This document shows, piece after piece, positions 1 to 10,544 of a stretch of 64,000 bases of DNA. Under the pieces are notes generated by a model. It saw only the letters and a program-made list of their open reading frames with translations. It had not been told where the DNA came from and made no database searches. The position numbers and the translations under genes are program-made. This stretch comes from Mesostigma viride (Eukaryota > Streptophyta > Mesostigmatophyceae > Mesostigmatales > Mesostigmataceae). How positions within the stretch are numbered: position 1 is the first letter of the stretch; each line of letters starts with the position of its first letter. The DNA lies in NCBI GenBank assembly GCA_009746045.1, contig RPFO01000692.1, positions 529,640 through 593,639 of the forward strand, given 5' to 3'.

Positions 1-1097
1 ATGTCCGTCTCCGCGACGTCCATAGGCACCAACGACATTTACAATTACCTATAGAGGGTACAACGTATAACAAGAACCCCCTACGCGTGCGGTCCCAGAG
101 AGTAAGCGAGCTCGCCAGCTAGCCTTCAGCAGGCTTAGCTTGTAAAGAAAGAATTCTAACTAGGGGACGTACCATCGTCGATGACGTTAATCCCTCCTGA
201 GCTGGCCGCCACCCGGTGTCGTTGAAGGCAAGCCCTGGCCGCCACTAGGTGTCGTTGAAAACAGGAGAGCTGAACGCTATCGTTGACAGCACCTCACCAC
301 AGGACTATTGCTAGCCCCGCCGAGTATCCCAGACTGGCCGCTTGCTGCCTATAGGTCGTCGTTGAATCCCTTTACGGGCTGGCCGCCGACCTGTCAGCAA
401 TCGTTTAATTCCGGAACCTCTACCTACGCCAAGCTCCGCCTTGGTATCCTAATTGGCCTCACTAACCCTCTCCGCGAGAGTTAGCTAACCTTTCCAGCAC
501 ATTTCCTCCGATAACCAGTGTTACGTCCCAGCCCAGACACACCTAGCCTGAGCTACGTAGCGAAAGACCCTCCTTGCCGGAATTAGGAATAATTCAAGAT
601 GGCCTAATGTAGGTTGCGCTTCACGACGTGAGTCGTGAGATGTCTGGCATCACGGCTTGATGCCAAGCTAATTGTACACACTTATAATGGCTAGCAAGAC
701 CAATTACAAATGGATAATTGCCCCGGGCTCAATGTGTAGGCGTATTCGCACTTATCATTCATCAAACCAAGAGGACGAGACTCTCGTCCTCGGACTAATT
801 TAACCTAGGTTGGTTGCGGCGCAGATACAACACCAAACCCCATTGGACAATCCAAGTCACTCATTCCGCGTAGGATCCGGGCCGACATCGACCCCCAACT
901 ACAGGATCCACGCCTAGAACTATAGACAGACCCAGAACTGGCGCGGCGCCACGGCACCGGCCCCTAAAAGGTCAACCTAGGACCAAAATAACTAGTCCAA
1001 TTCACACAATAGTCAATATTCATAAAACCCAGTACAACGGCCACACGGCCTTAGTAATTTATTCCATTGTTACGTCCGACCAAAAGGGCCGGGACGT
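1..1097. other. No gene seen; degenerate repeat and one hairpin
   Basis: I see no convincing coding sequence here. A loose motif, CTGGCCGC followed some 10-20 bases later by GTCGTTGAA, recurs near 200, 235, 330 and 378, suggesting a decayed short tandem repeat. A 9-bp perfect hairpin with a 3-base loop (GAGGACGAG / CTCGTCCTC) lies at 771-791. Confidence 0.4.
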
Positions 1098-1101
1098 AAC
1101 A

Positions 1102-2394
1102 ATGCGCTCGCCTTTGACAATGCGGCAGCTGAGGCTGCCGCTTCGCCAGATCCGGCAGGCAGCGGTGACACTAGTCGTGCACTGGTGGTCGCCCAGAAAC
1201 CTCCCGGCCTCAATGCCTCGCCATCGGCATCGCCTGACCCTAAACGCGCCCGCTCAGCCGACAAAACAGGAGGGTGTTCACGCCCCTCGGAACCGCGCTT
1301 TCGGTTCACACCTTTCCAGGTCGATGATCACGACTGGACCAACATGTCTCCGACCGATGCTCTGGACTGCATCTTCTACGGGGACTACGCCTCGCTTTAC
1401 GACCTGTGCATCCATCTCCACGCCACCGGACGCCTCATATCGTCCCCGACGGCCGTCGCTGGCACAACGTCAGCATGGTTTTCGGCTCCCCCCGCCCCGT
1501 CCTCCAGCATACCGGCATCCTCAACTCCCTTCTCCAGCGCTCTGACGGCGAGATCTGGGCTCCATCCATCTCCGCCCCCACCCTCCGTTCCATCCTCACG
1601 GAAGCCTTTCAACAGCACGTGACCCCCCTTGCTGCTGACGTCGCAGCAATGGGTGGTCCGCTGGCTGCTGAACTTCCTCACCTCACTGCCACCTCCGCTG
1701 CCATTTCCGCCTGCTCTGCCGACATCAAAGCCCAGCTCCTCGACCTCGACCAACGCCTTCACCACCGCCAACGCCCTTGAGAGCTTGCATGACACCGCCG
1801 GCCTCACCGCCCAGGCGGTGAAGGACATCGCCGCCCAGCCGGCGCCTGCTGGCCCGGCCGGCGATGCTCCCTCCACCTGGGCGGACTTGCTTAAGCAGCA
1901 CACCACCTCCACCACCTCCACCATCTCTGCACAACTCAAGCAACAAGCCCTCGACCTCCGCGAGGAAGCCGACATCGCCCGGCGCAGCCACAATGTCATC
2001 GTCAAGCACTTCGACCAGCCGGCAGGTGAGACCTCCACGAGCCTTCTTGAGGCATTTAACGCGCCATTTTTGCCCCCATGTTACTCACTGGTGAGCTGGA
2101 CATGTCGGCTGTCCGCCTCCCCCGCGCGCGAGGGAAGGCTGGCCCGGCACCCGTGCTCCTCACCTTTAAGTACATGGCGGACGAGCTGGCGTTCCTTAAA
2201 TGCCGCAAGAAGCTCTCGGAGACTCGCTTCACGCTGGACGACGACTTGACCCTGGCCCAGCAACAGCGGCGACGCGAGCTATGGCCGACCTACCTCCAGC
2301 TCCGGCAGAGCGCCCGGGGGAAGCCGGTATACTGGAGGGGGGCGGTCATCCATGTTGACCACAAGCCCTGGCAGCCCCTCCTGCCACCTCAGAC
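1102..2394 (+). pseudogene. LINE ORF1-like relic (copy 1), frameshifted
   Basis: This is a broken relative of the uninterrupted ORF1-like gene at 8621-10012. The matching segments lie in different frames. A proline/serine-rich N-terminal stretch (SPSASPDPKR) is near 1210. The block QHVTPLAADVAAMGG is near 1614-1660. The block TAGLTAQAVKDIAAQP is near 1795-1845. The C-terminal domain (LDDDLTLAQQQRRRELWPTY, then YWRG) is near 2235-2340. At least three frame changes separate them, so it is not translatable as one protein. The C-terminal block resembles the last domain of L1-type ORF1 RNA-binding proteins. The reading ends near 2394, about 150 bp from the end of a LINE ORF2 relic on the opposite strand. 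Confidence 0.7.
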
Positions 2395-2542
2395 TAGGAA
2401 TATATATATTAAAAATATAATTACTTACAGCAGAGTGAAATCACTCAAACCAAAGCAAACGCCCAGCTATAAACCTATATACAGAGCCATGTCAAAGCTC
2501 TATACTACGATAAGACCAATGGAAACGCCTAACGGGAGGAAC

Positions 2543-4318
2543 CTAATAGCCCTGCTGCACCGCAAAATCAGCCCGCGTACGGCGGAGCATGATGTCAGCC
2601 ATGGCCCGAGTCAGCGCCACCGACAAGCGCTGACGCCAATATGACGTCCAGGTCCGCGCCGACCATGGGGCCCGCTGGCCCTCCAGGTCCAGCCGATCCT
2701 CCCGGAGCCGGCAACACTCCTTGAAGAAGGCGGAGGTCAGGGGCCCCATGGCCCCAAACTCCTCCAGGACAAAGGGCACCACACGATGGTGCCCGACGTC
2801 GCCGTAGGCCAGGAGCTTGGCCCGCTCCGCCCGGTCCGCCGTGTAACCTGCCGTGAGGGAGGCCCCAGCCACGTGGCTAAGAGCCAAGGGCCGCGCCACC
2901 GAAACGTCAATAAGCAGATGCCGGCCACCCCCCTCAAAGTCCAGCACCACGATGTCAGGCCGGTGGTTGGGGAATAGAAGGCAGCGCCATCCGCATCCTC
3001 GGACCGGATGTTCGCGTGGGGGAAAACCGACCGAATCATGGCGAGCACCACCGTCAGGAGGACAGTGTGCAAATACAAATACCAATTCTGATTCTGTTGG
3101 CCCCCATGCAGGCAAGGTAGTGAGTCCCCGTGGGATCCAGCGGCTGCCCACAGCTACCACAAGGCCGCCCGGCCGGAACAAGAGGCTGCGGGGCAAATAG
3201 CTGGTGCCGGAGCGCCACCGAGTAGTGGCTGGGAGCCAAGGCGAATGGGGGGGCCATGGGAAGAGCACGAAGGTACGCCGAGCCCACACTCCGCAAGGAA
3301 AGCGAGAACAGCCACGCACGTCCCTGGGCGTTGAGGTCCGCGAAAAGAGCAATCCAATCAGCCGTGTGCAGAATACCCGCGTAGGTTTTCTGGTGTTTAT
3401 CGATGACGCGAGCAGGGAATGCGGCGGGAGATTGAACGGAGGCGACCGAGGGAGTGCCGCGAGGGAGGTGGCGCTGTACCGCCTGAGCGGCACGGACGGG
3501 AGAACAGGCCTGCTGGATCTCAGCATAGGCCTCCTGGATGGCGGTGACGAAGGGCAAAGGGCTGCTGGGGTCCAGGAGGTCAGGCGCTGCCGTTGCCAAA
3601 AGGGGCAGGAGCCGGCAGCTTTCCGCCCACGACTGAGCGACGGAGCCCAAAAATGCTGCTGGGGCCAGCCGGGCGGCACGAGTCAGACCGCAGCCACCCA
3701 TCCGTGCAGGCAGGGAGGCAATGCGAATAGCATGTGGCGGGAGGTCGGGGCCCGGGACCAGCTGCGCCAAGGCCGACTGGATGCGTTCGTCGTGGCCCTC
3801 GGCGGCCAGCCGGACCTGAGACGGAAGAGCGCCCCTGAGCCAGTGAACGACGCGAGGGTGAGCGCAAAACCACAGAAGCAGACCCTTGGTCTGCGAGTCA
3901 TGAAGGCGCGCAATCAAGGGCAGTACCTCAGTGCGTGCCTCGAGGGCGGCCCGCAGAGCATCGATGACAAACGCGGGGTCGCCAACCGGAACGCCGAGGA
4001 CATCCAACCCATGGAGGCGCTCGTCCCGGCCCAAGAGCTGGGGCGGAAAGCCGGAGCAATCACCTTGGGGCGAGTACACCGCGCACTTGGCAAGGGTCAA
4101 CTGGAGGTTGATGTCGGCCACCGCGGTCTGCAGTGCCAGCAGAGCCGCGGTGGTGTCCGGCACAGGGCCCAGAAGGTAGATATCATCCAAGTAGGCCTGA
4201 ATAGCGACCGCCGGGTGGGCAGCATGGACCGCTTGGAGGCAACCCTGGAGGGGGGCGGCAAAGTACAGGGGTCCCAGGGGGTCCCCTTGTTCACTACATT
4301 TCGCCACCGCGGAAACCC
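2543..4318 (-). pseudogene. LINE ORF2 relic: reverse transcriptase, CCHC finger, REL-type endonuclease
   Basis: Reading leftwards on the minus strand from about 4318, the frame enters a reverse transcriptase at QGDPLGPLYF, followed by the catalytic AYLDDI (YxDD) motif. About 300 residues on is a CCHC finger (CGSCGQPLDPTGTHYLAC, C-x2-C-x9-H-x3-C). The frame breaks near 3070-3090 and again near 2980. It then continues as RPDIVVLDFEGGGRHLLIDV, which fits the PD...D core of a restriction-like endonuclease, and ends at a stop at 2543. The order RT, CCHC, PD...D is that of LINEs with a C-terminal restriction-like endonuclease. The 5' half of the RT is absent, as in ordinary 5' truncation during reverse transcription. 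The two frameshifts mean it is dead. Confidence 0.82.
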
Positions 4319-4319
4319 A

Positions 4320-4994
4320 ATTTATGCGAGAATGTGGTTCCGTCAATACGGCGGGGGTTACAAATTCAATTTCGAAGTTCGGCACCGTCGGATACCAGTA
4401 AAGCAACACTTGTTATCTAGAATCGCGCCATTTGGCATCAATTGGCCAGTTCTGAAAATTCGATGAAATCTCTAGTCCTTGGTCGAATATTTCCCTCCGA
4501 TTTGGATGACGAAAATTGAGTACGAATTTCTTAGTACAGTCCACCGTTTAGTTCAGTTCAGTTTATTCCCACGCCGCTTGCTGACCTGACGGAGGCCAAA
4601 TTCGTACTGAACACTATCGCAAGTCCGGTCGATACTAAAAATTGCTACTTCCGAGATGTCTGACGGAATTCCTGCTAGGTCCATGCTTTGGTACTGGACG
4701 GATGCTGAAATTCACTGCGATTCTGTCCGAATGAGGAAAATTGTCAGAAATCTACTCTCGATACGAACGTAACGAGAATTTCAAGTATCTGACGCTCGGA
4801 GAGCTGCCACCGTTTTCCCCTACTTGACCGAACCACATTCCCCGCTAAAAAAGGTGTCCTAGGCGGCGAAATGTAGTGTTGGGTGCCCGACCGCGACAGC
4901 AGGCCGCCGCGAGTGCCGTCCTCCATGATGTGAACCAGTTGGCCGGGCTGGAATATATATACCAGTAGTGTAGATTAGTAAGGCTTAGCCTAGC
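4320..4994. other. No gene seen
   Basis: AT-leaning sequence upstream (on the minus strand) of the truncated LINE. I find no coding signal or repeat structure. Confidence 0.35.
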
Positions 4995-4996
4995 AT

Positions 4997-5354
4997 GTGG
5001 CCCACGCGCATGTGCGCCCACAATGGCCCCCATGGATGTTGCCTTCAGCATTTAGCCAAGCCATGCCTATAATGGGACCCCCATGGATGTTGAATTAAGA
5101 ATTTAGCCATGCTATGTCATGCAGAGAGATGCTCTCTGCCGAGACGCCATGTCCTAGCTCGTGTATAGCCATGATGATCTTCCCCCACATAACATACTCC
5201 CCCTTAGCTGGGCATAGTGTGAAGATTATTGAGGGTGCAGGTGCCCTGGTGCACCTAGAGCAAGGGTCGCTTACATTCCCACCCTTGCAGGAAGTAGCCC
5301 AGAATGTATTAAAAGCCATATGCCCCTTCTCAGGGATAAGTAAGTAAGTAAGTA
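4997..5354 (+). mobile_element. Dispersed SINE-like element, copy 1, with (AAGT)n tail
   Basis: This segment begins GTGGCCCACGCGCATGTGCG and aligns by eye over its whole length with 26752-27196. Shared blocks include AATGGCCCCCATGGATG, GAATTTAGCCATGC, CTCTCTGC-GAGA-GCCATGT, a GGTGCAGGTGC core and a closing CTCAGGG. Copy 1 ends in a short tetranucleotide tail (AAGT repeated); copy 2 ends in (TTAA)n. A body of about 340-440 bp with no coding capacity and a simple-sequence tail is what a non-autonomous retroposon moved by a LINE looks like. No A/B-box promoter is obvious in it. Confidence 0.6.
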
Positions 5355-5466
5355 CTTGCGTGTCATGCGCAAAGGCATGCCACGGAGTACTATGCTAATC
5401 TCATTAGAAAAATAATTACACAAAAGTTTAGACAAATATCGTCTGCATCATCCCCCAACCGTTAAC

Positions 5467-7184
5467 TCGTCGTCTGTCCCTGGTCCTCTACGGAGGACTG
5501 AGTTGAACTCAGTCCTCTCTAGAGGACCGAGTTTTTGGGTTTCGTAGAAAATTCGCCCCGGTCAGAATGTTTGACAAAAAAATTCTCTCAAAATTTATTC
5601 AAATACTACGTGAAAAGATCTTTCTTGGACATATTTTTGGGATTTTTTTGGATTTGGTATGAGCGGCTAAATGTACGGTCAAAGTACAGGTGGTAAGGGT
5701 ACTTTTCCACGTGAAACGCGAGTTCCGGAAATGCACGACCTAGCCATGGCGGCTCGCGCCCATGCATGCAGTTTACGTTTGCGGACGAGTTAGCTGTCCA
5801 AACTCAGGAAATAGATTTAACATGCCCTAAAGATGATATAAATCAATTTTTAGCTTGCGGGGATGCGATATACCCGGTGTCGGCACTGTTCTTGCTGGAA
5901 AAAACTGCGATAAGGCAGGTCGACGGAATTGATGACTGCGCTTGCTTTCCGGCGCAATTTCAATGGCTGATAGGTTTCTTTCTACATTGTAACATGCATT
6001 GTATTAGAATAAATTGAGTGACAGTATAGATTTGATGATTTCGACCATTCTGTCACGTCATGGCCTATGTGCCGCAAAATGCCACTTTTTCGGGCACCGC
6101 CTGGGCCAAGGTAACGCCAGCCGTGCCAGGTAAAGCCGGATAATCGTCGCCTCTTCGTTTCTTGATGTTCGTACATGAGTTTAAGCTTGCGAGGCGTTGT
6201 CAGGTTCAAGTCTTGATGCTCTTTCTTGACCGTTGCCTGCCCCTCTCTAAAACCCCCTTTTCAGATGATGTTATCAGGCATTTGCCTTAACCCAGTGTAG
6301 TTGTGCAGGGTTATAGGAGCTGTGCAGGTTTAAACACCTTCATAGATGTTAGTTATTCTTTTGCTACGTTCATACTGCATGATTGTGTGGCCACGGGCTG
6401 CGTCAAGGGTGCATTCAAGCTTTTACGGGTGAGTGAAAAGTCTTGGTGACAAACCACTGCCATCATGTGCCAGCAACTATGTTGGCCACATCATGGCAAG
6501 GCAAAACAGTTATAGCCATATCTATTGTTGTTAGAAACAATGGAAATATGCTTAACCTACCCATTATATTGGTGGTTGACACTTATAACATAACCCTTTG
6601 TTGGTAGGTATCCAAGCCCATTCCCTACATGCATGCATAGGCTCTCACTACATGCTAAGGTATGATATACCTGAAGTATGATGATGCAAGTGTGTTGTCC
6701 TGTAATGCTTGAAGGGAAATGAGTTGATTGGGATGGTTGGTGGCCACGGTGGTGTGTAGTATGACCGCACTTACATGCTAGCAAAGTTAGCAAAAGCCCC
6801 ATTCCTCTCCTGAGGACTGAGAGTTTTTTAATTGTACCAGGCAGTTGCAGTGGCCAAATCGAGCCCAGTTTTTTGCCACGTTTCAAGAACTATATTGTTT
6901 ACATGCCTATATTTTTTCTTCATGCACCAGGATTTGATTGAATTTTTCCCACTCGTTCTTATCCCGAAAAATGCAAATTCGTGAGGGGTGCCCAACGTCC
7001 GTGTAATTTTCAGGTGTTCGGGTCAAGTTTTCACATATGCAGTATTTTTGCCAACAAAATGACATCTAGTACACCCCTGATCCACATCAAAACATTTGGG
7101 ATGGACCCCCCACCTAGTCGCTACACGCGGTTGAAAGTTGTCAACTCAGTCCTCCTGTGAGGACTGAGTTGGGACAGACGACGA
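5467..7184. mobile_element. Candidate DNA element with 14-bp perfect TIRs and subterminal palindromes
   Basis: The left end 5467-5480 (TCGTCGTCTGTCCC) is repeated perfectly in inverted orientation at 7171-7184. Just inside each end is a palindrome of the same sequence: AGGACTGAGTT-G-AACTCAGTCCT at 5494-5516, and AACTCAGTCCTC-CTGT-GAGGACTGAGTT at 7143-7170. Paired inverted ends plus matching internal hairpins define a 1.72-kb unit, as in class II or foldback elements. The interior has no recognisable transposase; short ORFs (for example 5766-6017) match nothing I know. I see no convincing target-site duplication, so the outer border could be slightly off. It directly abuts the LINE fragment that starts at 7187. 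Confidence 0.6.
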
Positions 7185-7186
7185 CA

Positions 7187-8031
7187 CTAGATGGGGATGT
7201 AATCCTCATCCGAGCTGTCCTCTACTGTAATGGCAGACGAGGCGGTAGTATAGCGGCTATCCTCAGGACCAATAACCTCCACCTGCGGACTTCTACCCTG
7301 GCTAGCAACGGGCCGCGGGGCCCGTGGGGAGAAAACAGGAGCATACCCCTCGGGGAGGTGCTTATCGCAGATGGCAGCCCATTTCTCCTTGTCAATCATG
7401 CGGGCGCGGAGTACGGATAGTCCCAGAAGCCCTGCATCTTCAAGCAGTTGTGTCACATAGGTCCGGGTCGCGCCGCGCCGGTGCCCGCGGCGCGCGCAAG
7501 TTTGCCAGTGGGTTGCGATGGGACAAGGGGACCCTGCCATAGGAGGAGGTGTCTACCTGGTTGGCCCGTCTTAAGCCCCCCGGCAGGGCCCACATCGGTA
7601 TTCACCTGGTCTGTGCGGGCAAGATGGCCGGCAAAGAGGAGGCGGCGGTGTCGGATGGTATGGGTGACAAGAGGGAGCTCGCAGTAGAGCTCGGCCCGGG
7701 TGCGGCGTTCTTGGTAGCGGACGCCGAGGATATGACGGAGCATTCGAGTGACGGTGCCGTCAAGCTGCTGGCTCAGCGCCTGGTCCAGGGTCCACGCCTC
7801 GCAGCCATAAAGGAGGATGCTGAGGACAAGGGCCTTGAACAGAATGCGCTTGCGTCGCTCACTCAGGTAGCGACAGGTCCAGAACCTGTCGAGGCGGCGG
7901 AGGGCCGCCCAGGCCTGGCCAATGCGGGTGTTGATGTCGTCGGCCGTGGAGGGAAGCCAGCTGCCAAGGAGCTTGAAGCGAGTCGCCGGGGGGACGGGGC
8001 TGCCGTCTAGCTGAGAGGAGGGTGGGTGGGG
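7187..8031 (-). pseudogene. LINE ORF2 3' end (C-terminal part of endonuclease/RT polyprotein)
   Basis: On the minus strand the frame opens after a stop at 8032-8034 and reads RFKLLGSWLPSTADDINTRI, then RLDRFWTCRYLSERRKRILF, ILLYGCEAWTL, and RMLRHILGVRYQERRT followed by RRLLFAGHLARTD. These are the conserved post-RT blocks of APE-type LINE polyproteins (the KxLGS...RI..A, YGcEtW, ...iLg and RR.rfaGH.aR motifs). A frameshift near 7540 moves the reading to the last segment (GATRTYVTQLLEDAG..., then a DKEKWAAICD-like block), which stops at 7187. The RT catalytic core is missing, so this is a 5'-truncated, frameshifted copy. A related 3' end lies at 10622-10993. Confidence 0.85.
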
Positions 8032-8034
8032 CTA

Positions 8035-8250
8035 TCCCAGCAGGGAAGTGAGAACATATATCCCTGAGAACATATTCTCAGGGATATGTGCTACATGTAC
8101 TCCCAACGGAGTTATGTTTCTAATTAATTAATTAATTAATGACTCCGTTGGGAGATCATTAATTAATTAATTAATTAATTAATTAGACTCGTGCTCCCGT
8201 TGGGGAGTCACGGAGCATTAACCCCGATGGATGGATGGATGGGTGCAAAC
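8035..8250. repeat. (TTAA)n-tailed dispersed terminus block
   Basis: The segment has two TTAA/TAAT microsatellite runs (8120-8141, 8157-8184). Around them are the inverted motifs CTCCCAACGGAG and CTCCGTTGGGAG, then ACTCGTGCTCCCGTTGGGGA followed by GTCACGGAGCATTAACCCCG and a short (GGAT)n run. The same block recurs at 33440-33520 and, inverted, at 10545-10603 just 3' of another LINE fragment. Confidence 0.6.
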
Positions 8251-8620
8251 AGTCCTACCGGTCTAATCTATCTACATTGGCTACATACTACATCTATCTA
8301 ACAGCATTCTAACTACAACATCTATCTAGGCAGCCGCACGCCGTGGGAGATCATGTAGCACATATTCCCGTGGATGGATGGAGGGGGGGCAAAGCCGCGA
8401 AACCGAACTAATCTAACTCTAAGCTAATCTAATCTAGAAAATGAGAATAACGAAAATGGCTGACGGCGGTATGGCTGACGGCGGAGTTCAGATCTTTTGC
8501 GTCTGAGCCCCAAATTCGGTCAGGACACTTGCATTTGATGCGCCTTTCTAAGACGCACTTGCCAGTATAAACGGTTACGGCTGCCACGCAGTATAGACAA
8601 AGTTACGCACGTGACCAGCT
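8251..8620. other. Leader of the ORF1-like gene; no gene seen
   Basis: Contains a short (GGAT)n stretch, TCTAATCTA-type direct repeats near 8400-8440 and a duplicated ATGGCTGACGGCGG at about 8457-8485. This may be the LINE 5' UTR, but no promoter can be named. Confidence 0.3.
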
Positions 8621-10012
8621 ATGACGACTACCAAAGCAAAACGAGGGCTGGAAAAGGAGCTGGCACAGCTTCCCAGCGCCCAGCCCAACCCTCTCGCCCT
8701 CGCCATTGTTCAGCCGCCAGGCTTACCCGCCAACCAGCCGTCTGGGCCTGCCAACCCACCGCCAGCAAACCCATCGCCCAGCGCCTCGCCCGAGCCCAAG
8801 AAACCCTGCCACGAACCCAAATGGCGAAAGTACCTACCAGATTACGAAAGCTTTTCTTTCACCCACTGGCTGGAACTGACCAAAGACGAATGCGCCGAAA
8901 TAGTGCGTTTCTTATCACAGGAACGCAAGCTCCATGGGGCCGTAGGGCCCATCCCCGCCGACGACCTGGAGAGGTTCCTTGCCAGGCCAGAGCTCAACCA
9001 CCGCATCGCCATCATGTGCAGCTACTTCCAGCTACCTATGAGCAGAATTGTCGCCAGGATCCGCACCCCAGCCCAGCCTGCGCGGCCGACAGCCACATCG
9101 GCTTCCTCCCTCTGCAAGGATGACATCCGAGCAGTGCTGGAGGAGCACGTGACCTGGCCGTTGGCCGAGAAGCTGACCTCGCTGAACACGACGCTCAACA
9201 CGGTGGAAGCCCGGGTCTCCAACGTGGAAACCAAGGTCGTCCACAAGCTACAACCCCAGTTCACGGCGCTACACACCGCGGCGCAGGCTTCGGAAACGCA
9301 TGCTGCACTTGTCTCTCGCCTTAACCAGGTGGAGGGCAAGTGTGGCGTGCTCCTGAAGAAGCTTGAGGCCATCACCGCCCACACCGAGGCCCTGGCCACA
9401 CAGGTCCCCAAGATAGCGGAGCAGACGGCCACCATTGCATCCCAGCCACCCCGGCAGGATGCTGGCGACCTCCCGCCGCTCTCCTACGCGGACCTGCTGC
9501 GGTCAGCGACCGCCTCCACCACCGACGCCATCGCCACAAAGCTCCAGGAGCTGGAGGACCACCGCCAGGCCCAGCAACGGGAGGTCACCGACCGCGCTCG
9601 CCGCGAGTGCCGAGTGGTGCTACGTCGCTTCCCCCAGAAGCCAGGTGAGACGTCAACCTCTCTTGCTGACGAGCTCAAGAACCAGCTTCTTACCCTCATG
9701 GGCCTGGTAGGTGAGGTAGAACTGCGTGGGTGCCACCGCCTTCCCCACTCACGGGACAAGGCGGCTCCCCCACCAGTCCTACTCACCTTCCCCTCCCCTG
9801 AGGATAAGCAGCGGTTCCTCTCTCGTCGCAAGCGGTTGCACGACCTCACCTGGACGCTGGATGACGACCTCACCCCCGCTCAGCAACAGCAGCGACGCGA
9901 CCTGTGGCCGGAATACCTCCGCCATAAGCAGGACCCCCAGAGGCCCAAGGTGTACTGGAGGGGCGGGGACCTGATGATCAACCACAAGATGTGGACGCCC
10001 CCAGCGGGCTAG
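8621..10012 (+). CDS. LINE ORF1-like RNA-binding protein (463 aa, uninterrupted)
   Basis: An ORF1-like protein of a LINE retrotransposon, expected to coat element RNA as a chaperone. Residues 1-60 are a low-complexity Pro/Ala/Ser leader. Residues 65-150 form a folded-looking N-terminal region. Residues about 165-290 are rich in heptad-like Leu/Val/Ala spacing and look like a coiled coil for oligomerisation. Residues about 325-400 (RRECRVVLRRFPQ... GCHRLPHSR... PPPVLLTF) fit the RRM-like domain of L1 ORF1. Residues 405-455 (WTLDDDLTPAQQQQRRDLWP ... PKVYWRG) fit the C-terminal domain. The first ATG after a long stop-rich leader was chosen. Unlike its relatives at 1102-2394 and 31480-32317 it has no frameshift, yet no ORF2 follows. 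The clade is uncertain. Confidence 0.65.
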   Translation: MTTTKAKRGLEKELAQLPSAQPNPLALAIVQPPGLPANQPSGPANPPPANPSPSASPEPKKPCHEPKWRKYLPDYESFSFTHWLELTKDECAEIVRFLSQERKLHGAVGPIPADDLERFLARPELNHRIAIMCSYFQLPMSRIVARIRTPAQPARPTATSASSLCKDDIRAVLEEHVTWPLAEKLTSLNTTLNTVEARVSNVETKVVHKLQPQFTALHTAAQASETHAALVSRLNQVEGKCGVLLKKLEAITAHTEALATQVPKIAEQTATIASQPPRQDAGDLPPLSYADLLRSATASTTDAIATKLQELEDHRQAQQREVTDRARRECRVVLRRFPQKPGETSTSLADELKNQLLTLMGLVGEVELRGCHRLPHSRDKAAPPPVLLTFPSPEDKQRFLSRRKRLHDLTWTLDDDLTPAQQQQRRDLWPEYLRHKQDPQRPKVYWRGGDLMINHKMWTPPAG

Positions 10013-10184
10013 AATAGCAATAGCCCTAGCTTGTAACCACTGGCGTCACTGCCGCTAAGGCAGCCATGCCTAGAATGTTGCCTAGCTGTGCCAACACACC
10101 TAGTCACGTGCCGCCAACGCACGGTACACAACCAGCCATAGCCTTAGCCTAGTCCTAGTACAGCCATGCTACGCCCTGGCTATT

Positions 10185-10332
10185 CTGATCAGACACTCCG
10201 CAAAGGTGAAAACCTTTGCGTTCAGTGCCGGGCCGCGGAAAACGCGGAAAACGCGATCTGCAAATGAATCCGACCGGAATCGAACTGGGGACCTCTCGCA
10301 CCAATTTTGCTGACTATAGGACGGACGTCTCC
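10185..10332 (-). mobile_element. tRNA-like SINE, copy 1
   Basis: Read on the minus strand, this matches 30795-30943 almost base for base (one difference seen in the GC-rich stretch). It carries a tRNA-type B box, GTTCGATTCC, after GAGAGGTCCCCA, and upstream TAGTCAGCAAAATTGG resembles an A box. After the tRNA-like part come two GCGTTTTCC direct repeats. A perfect 9-bp hairpin (CGCAAAGGT / ACCTTTGCG) at 10199-10220 closes the 3' side. It cannot fold as a full cloverleaf, so it is a tRNA-derived retroposon rather than a tRNA gene. Confidence 0.65.
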
Positions 10333-10544
10333 TGGCTATGTTCAGATTACTTGCCCACGCTCCTTGCTATGATATTTGATGCTATGATATGCTCACATGG
10401 GTCTTATTGCACCCACAGTTTGCCGGATCGTTAGCCTGTCCTTAGCTAGCCGCGCCCGATTGCAGCTGTGGCATGCCTTTGGCATGAAGGAGACTGGGGG
10501 TCTCTGCCCTTTCTCCTGTAGTGCACACACAGGGATTAAAAGCA

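Noticed and set aside
3204-4466. 420-codon plus-strand ORF overlapping the RT relic
   Set aside because: Shadow of the GC-rich reverse transcriptase on the other strand, which has clear RT motifs.
7549-8010. 153-codon plus-strand ORF
   Set aside because: Antisense of the LINE ORF2 C-terminal region, whose minus-strand translation has the conserved YGCEAWTL and GHLARTD blocks.
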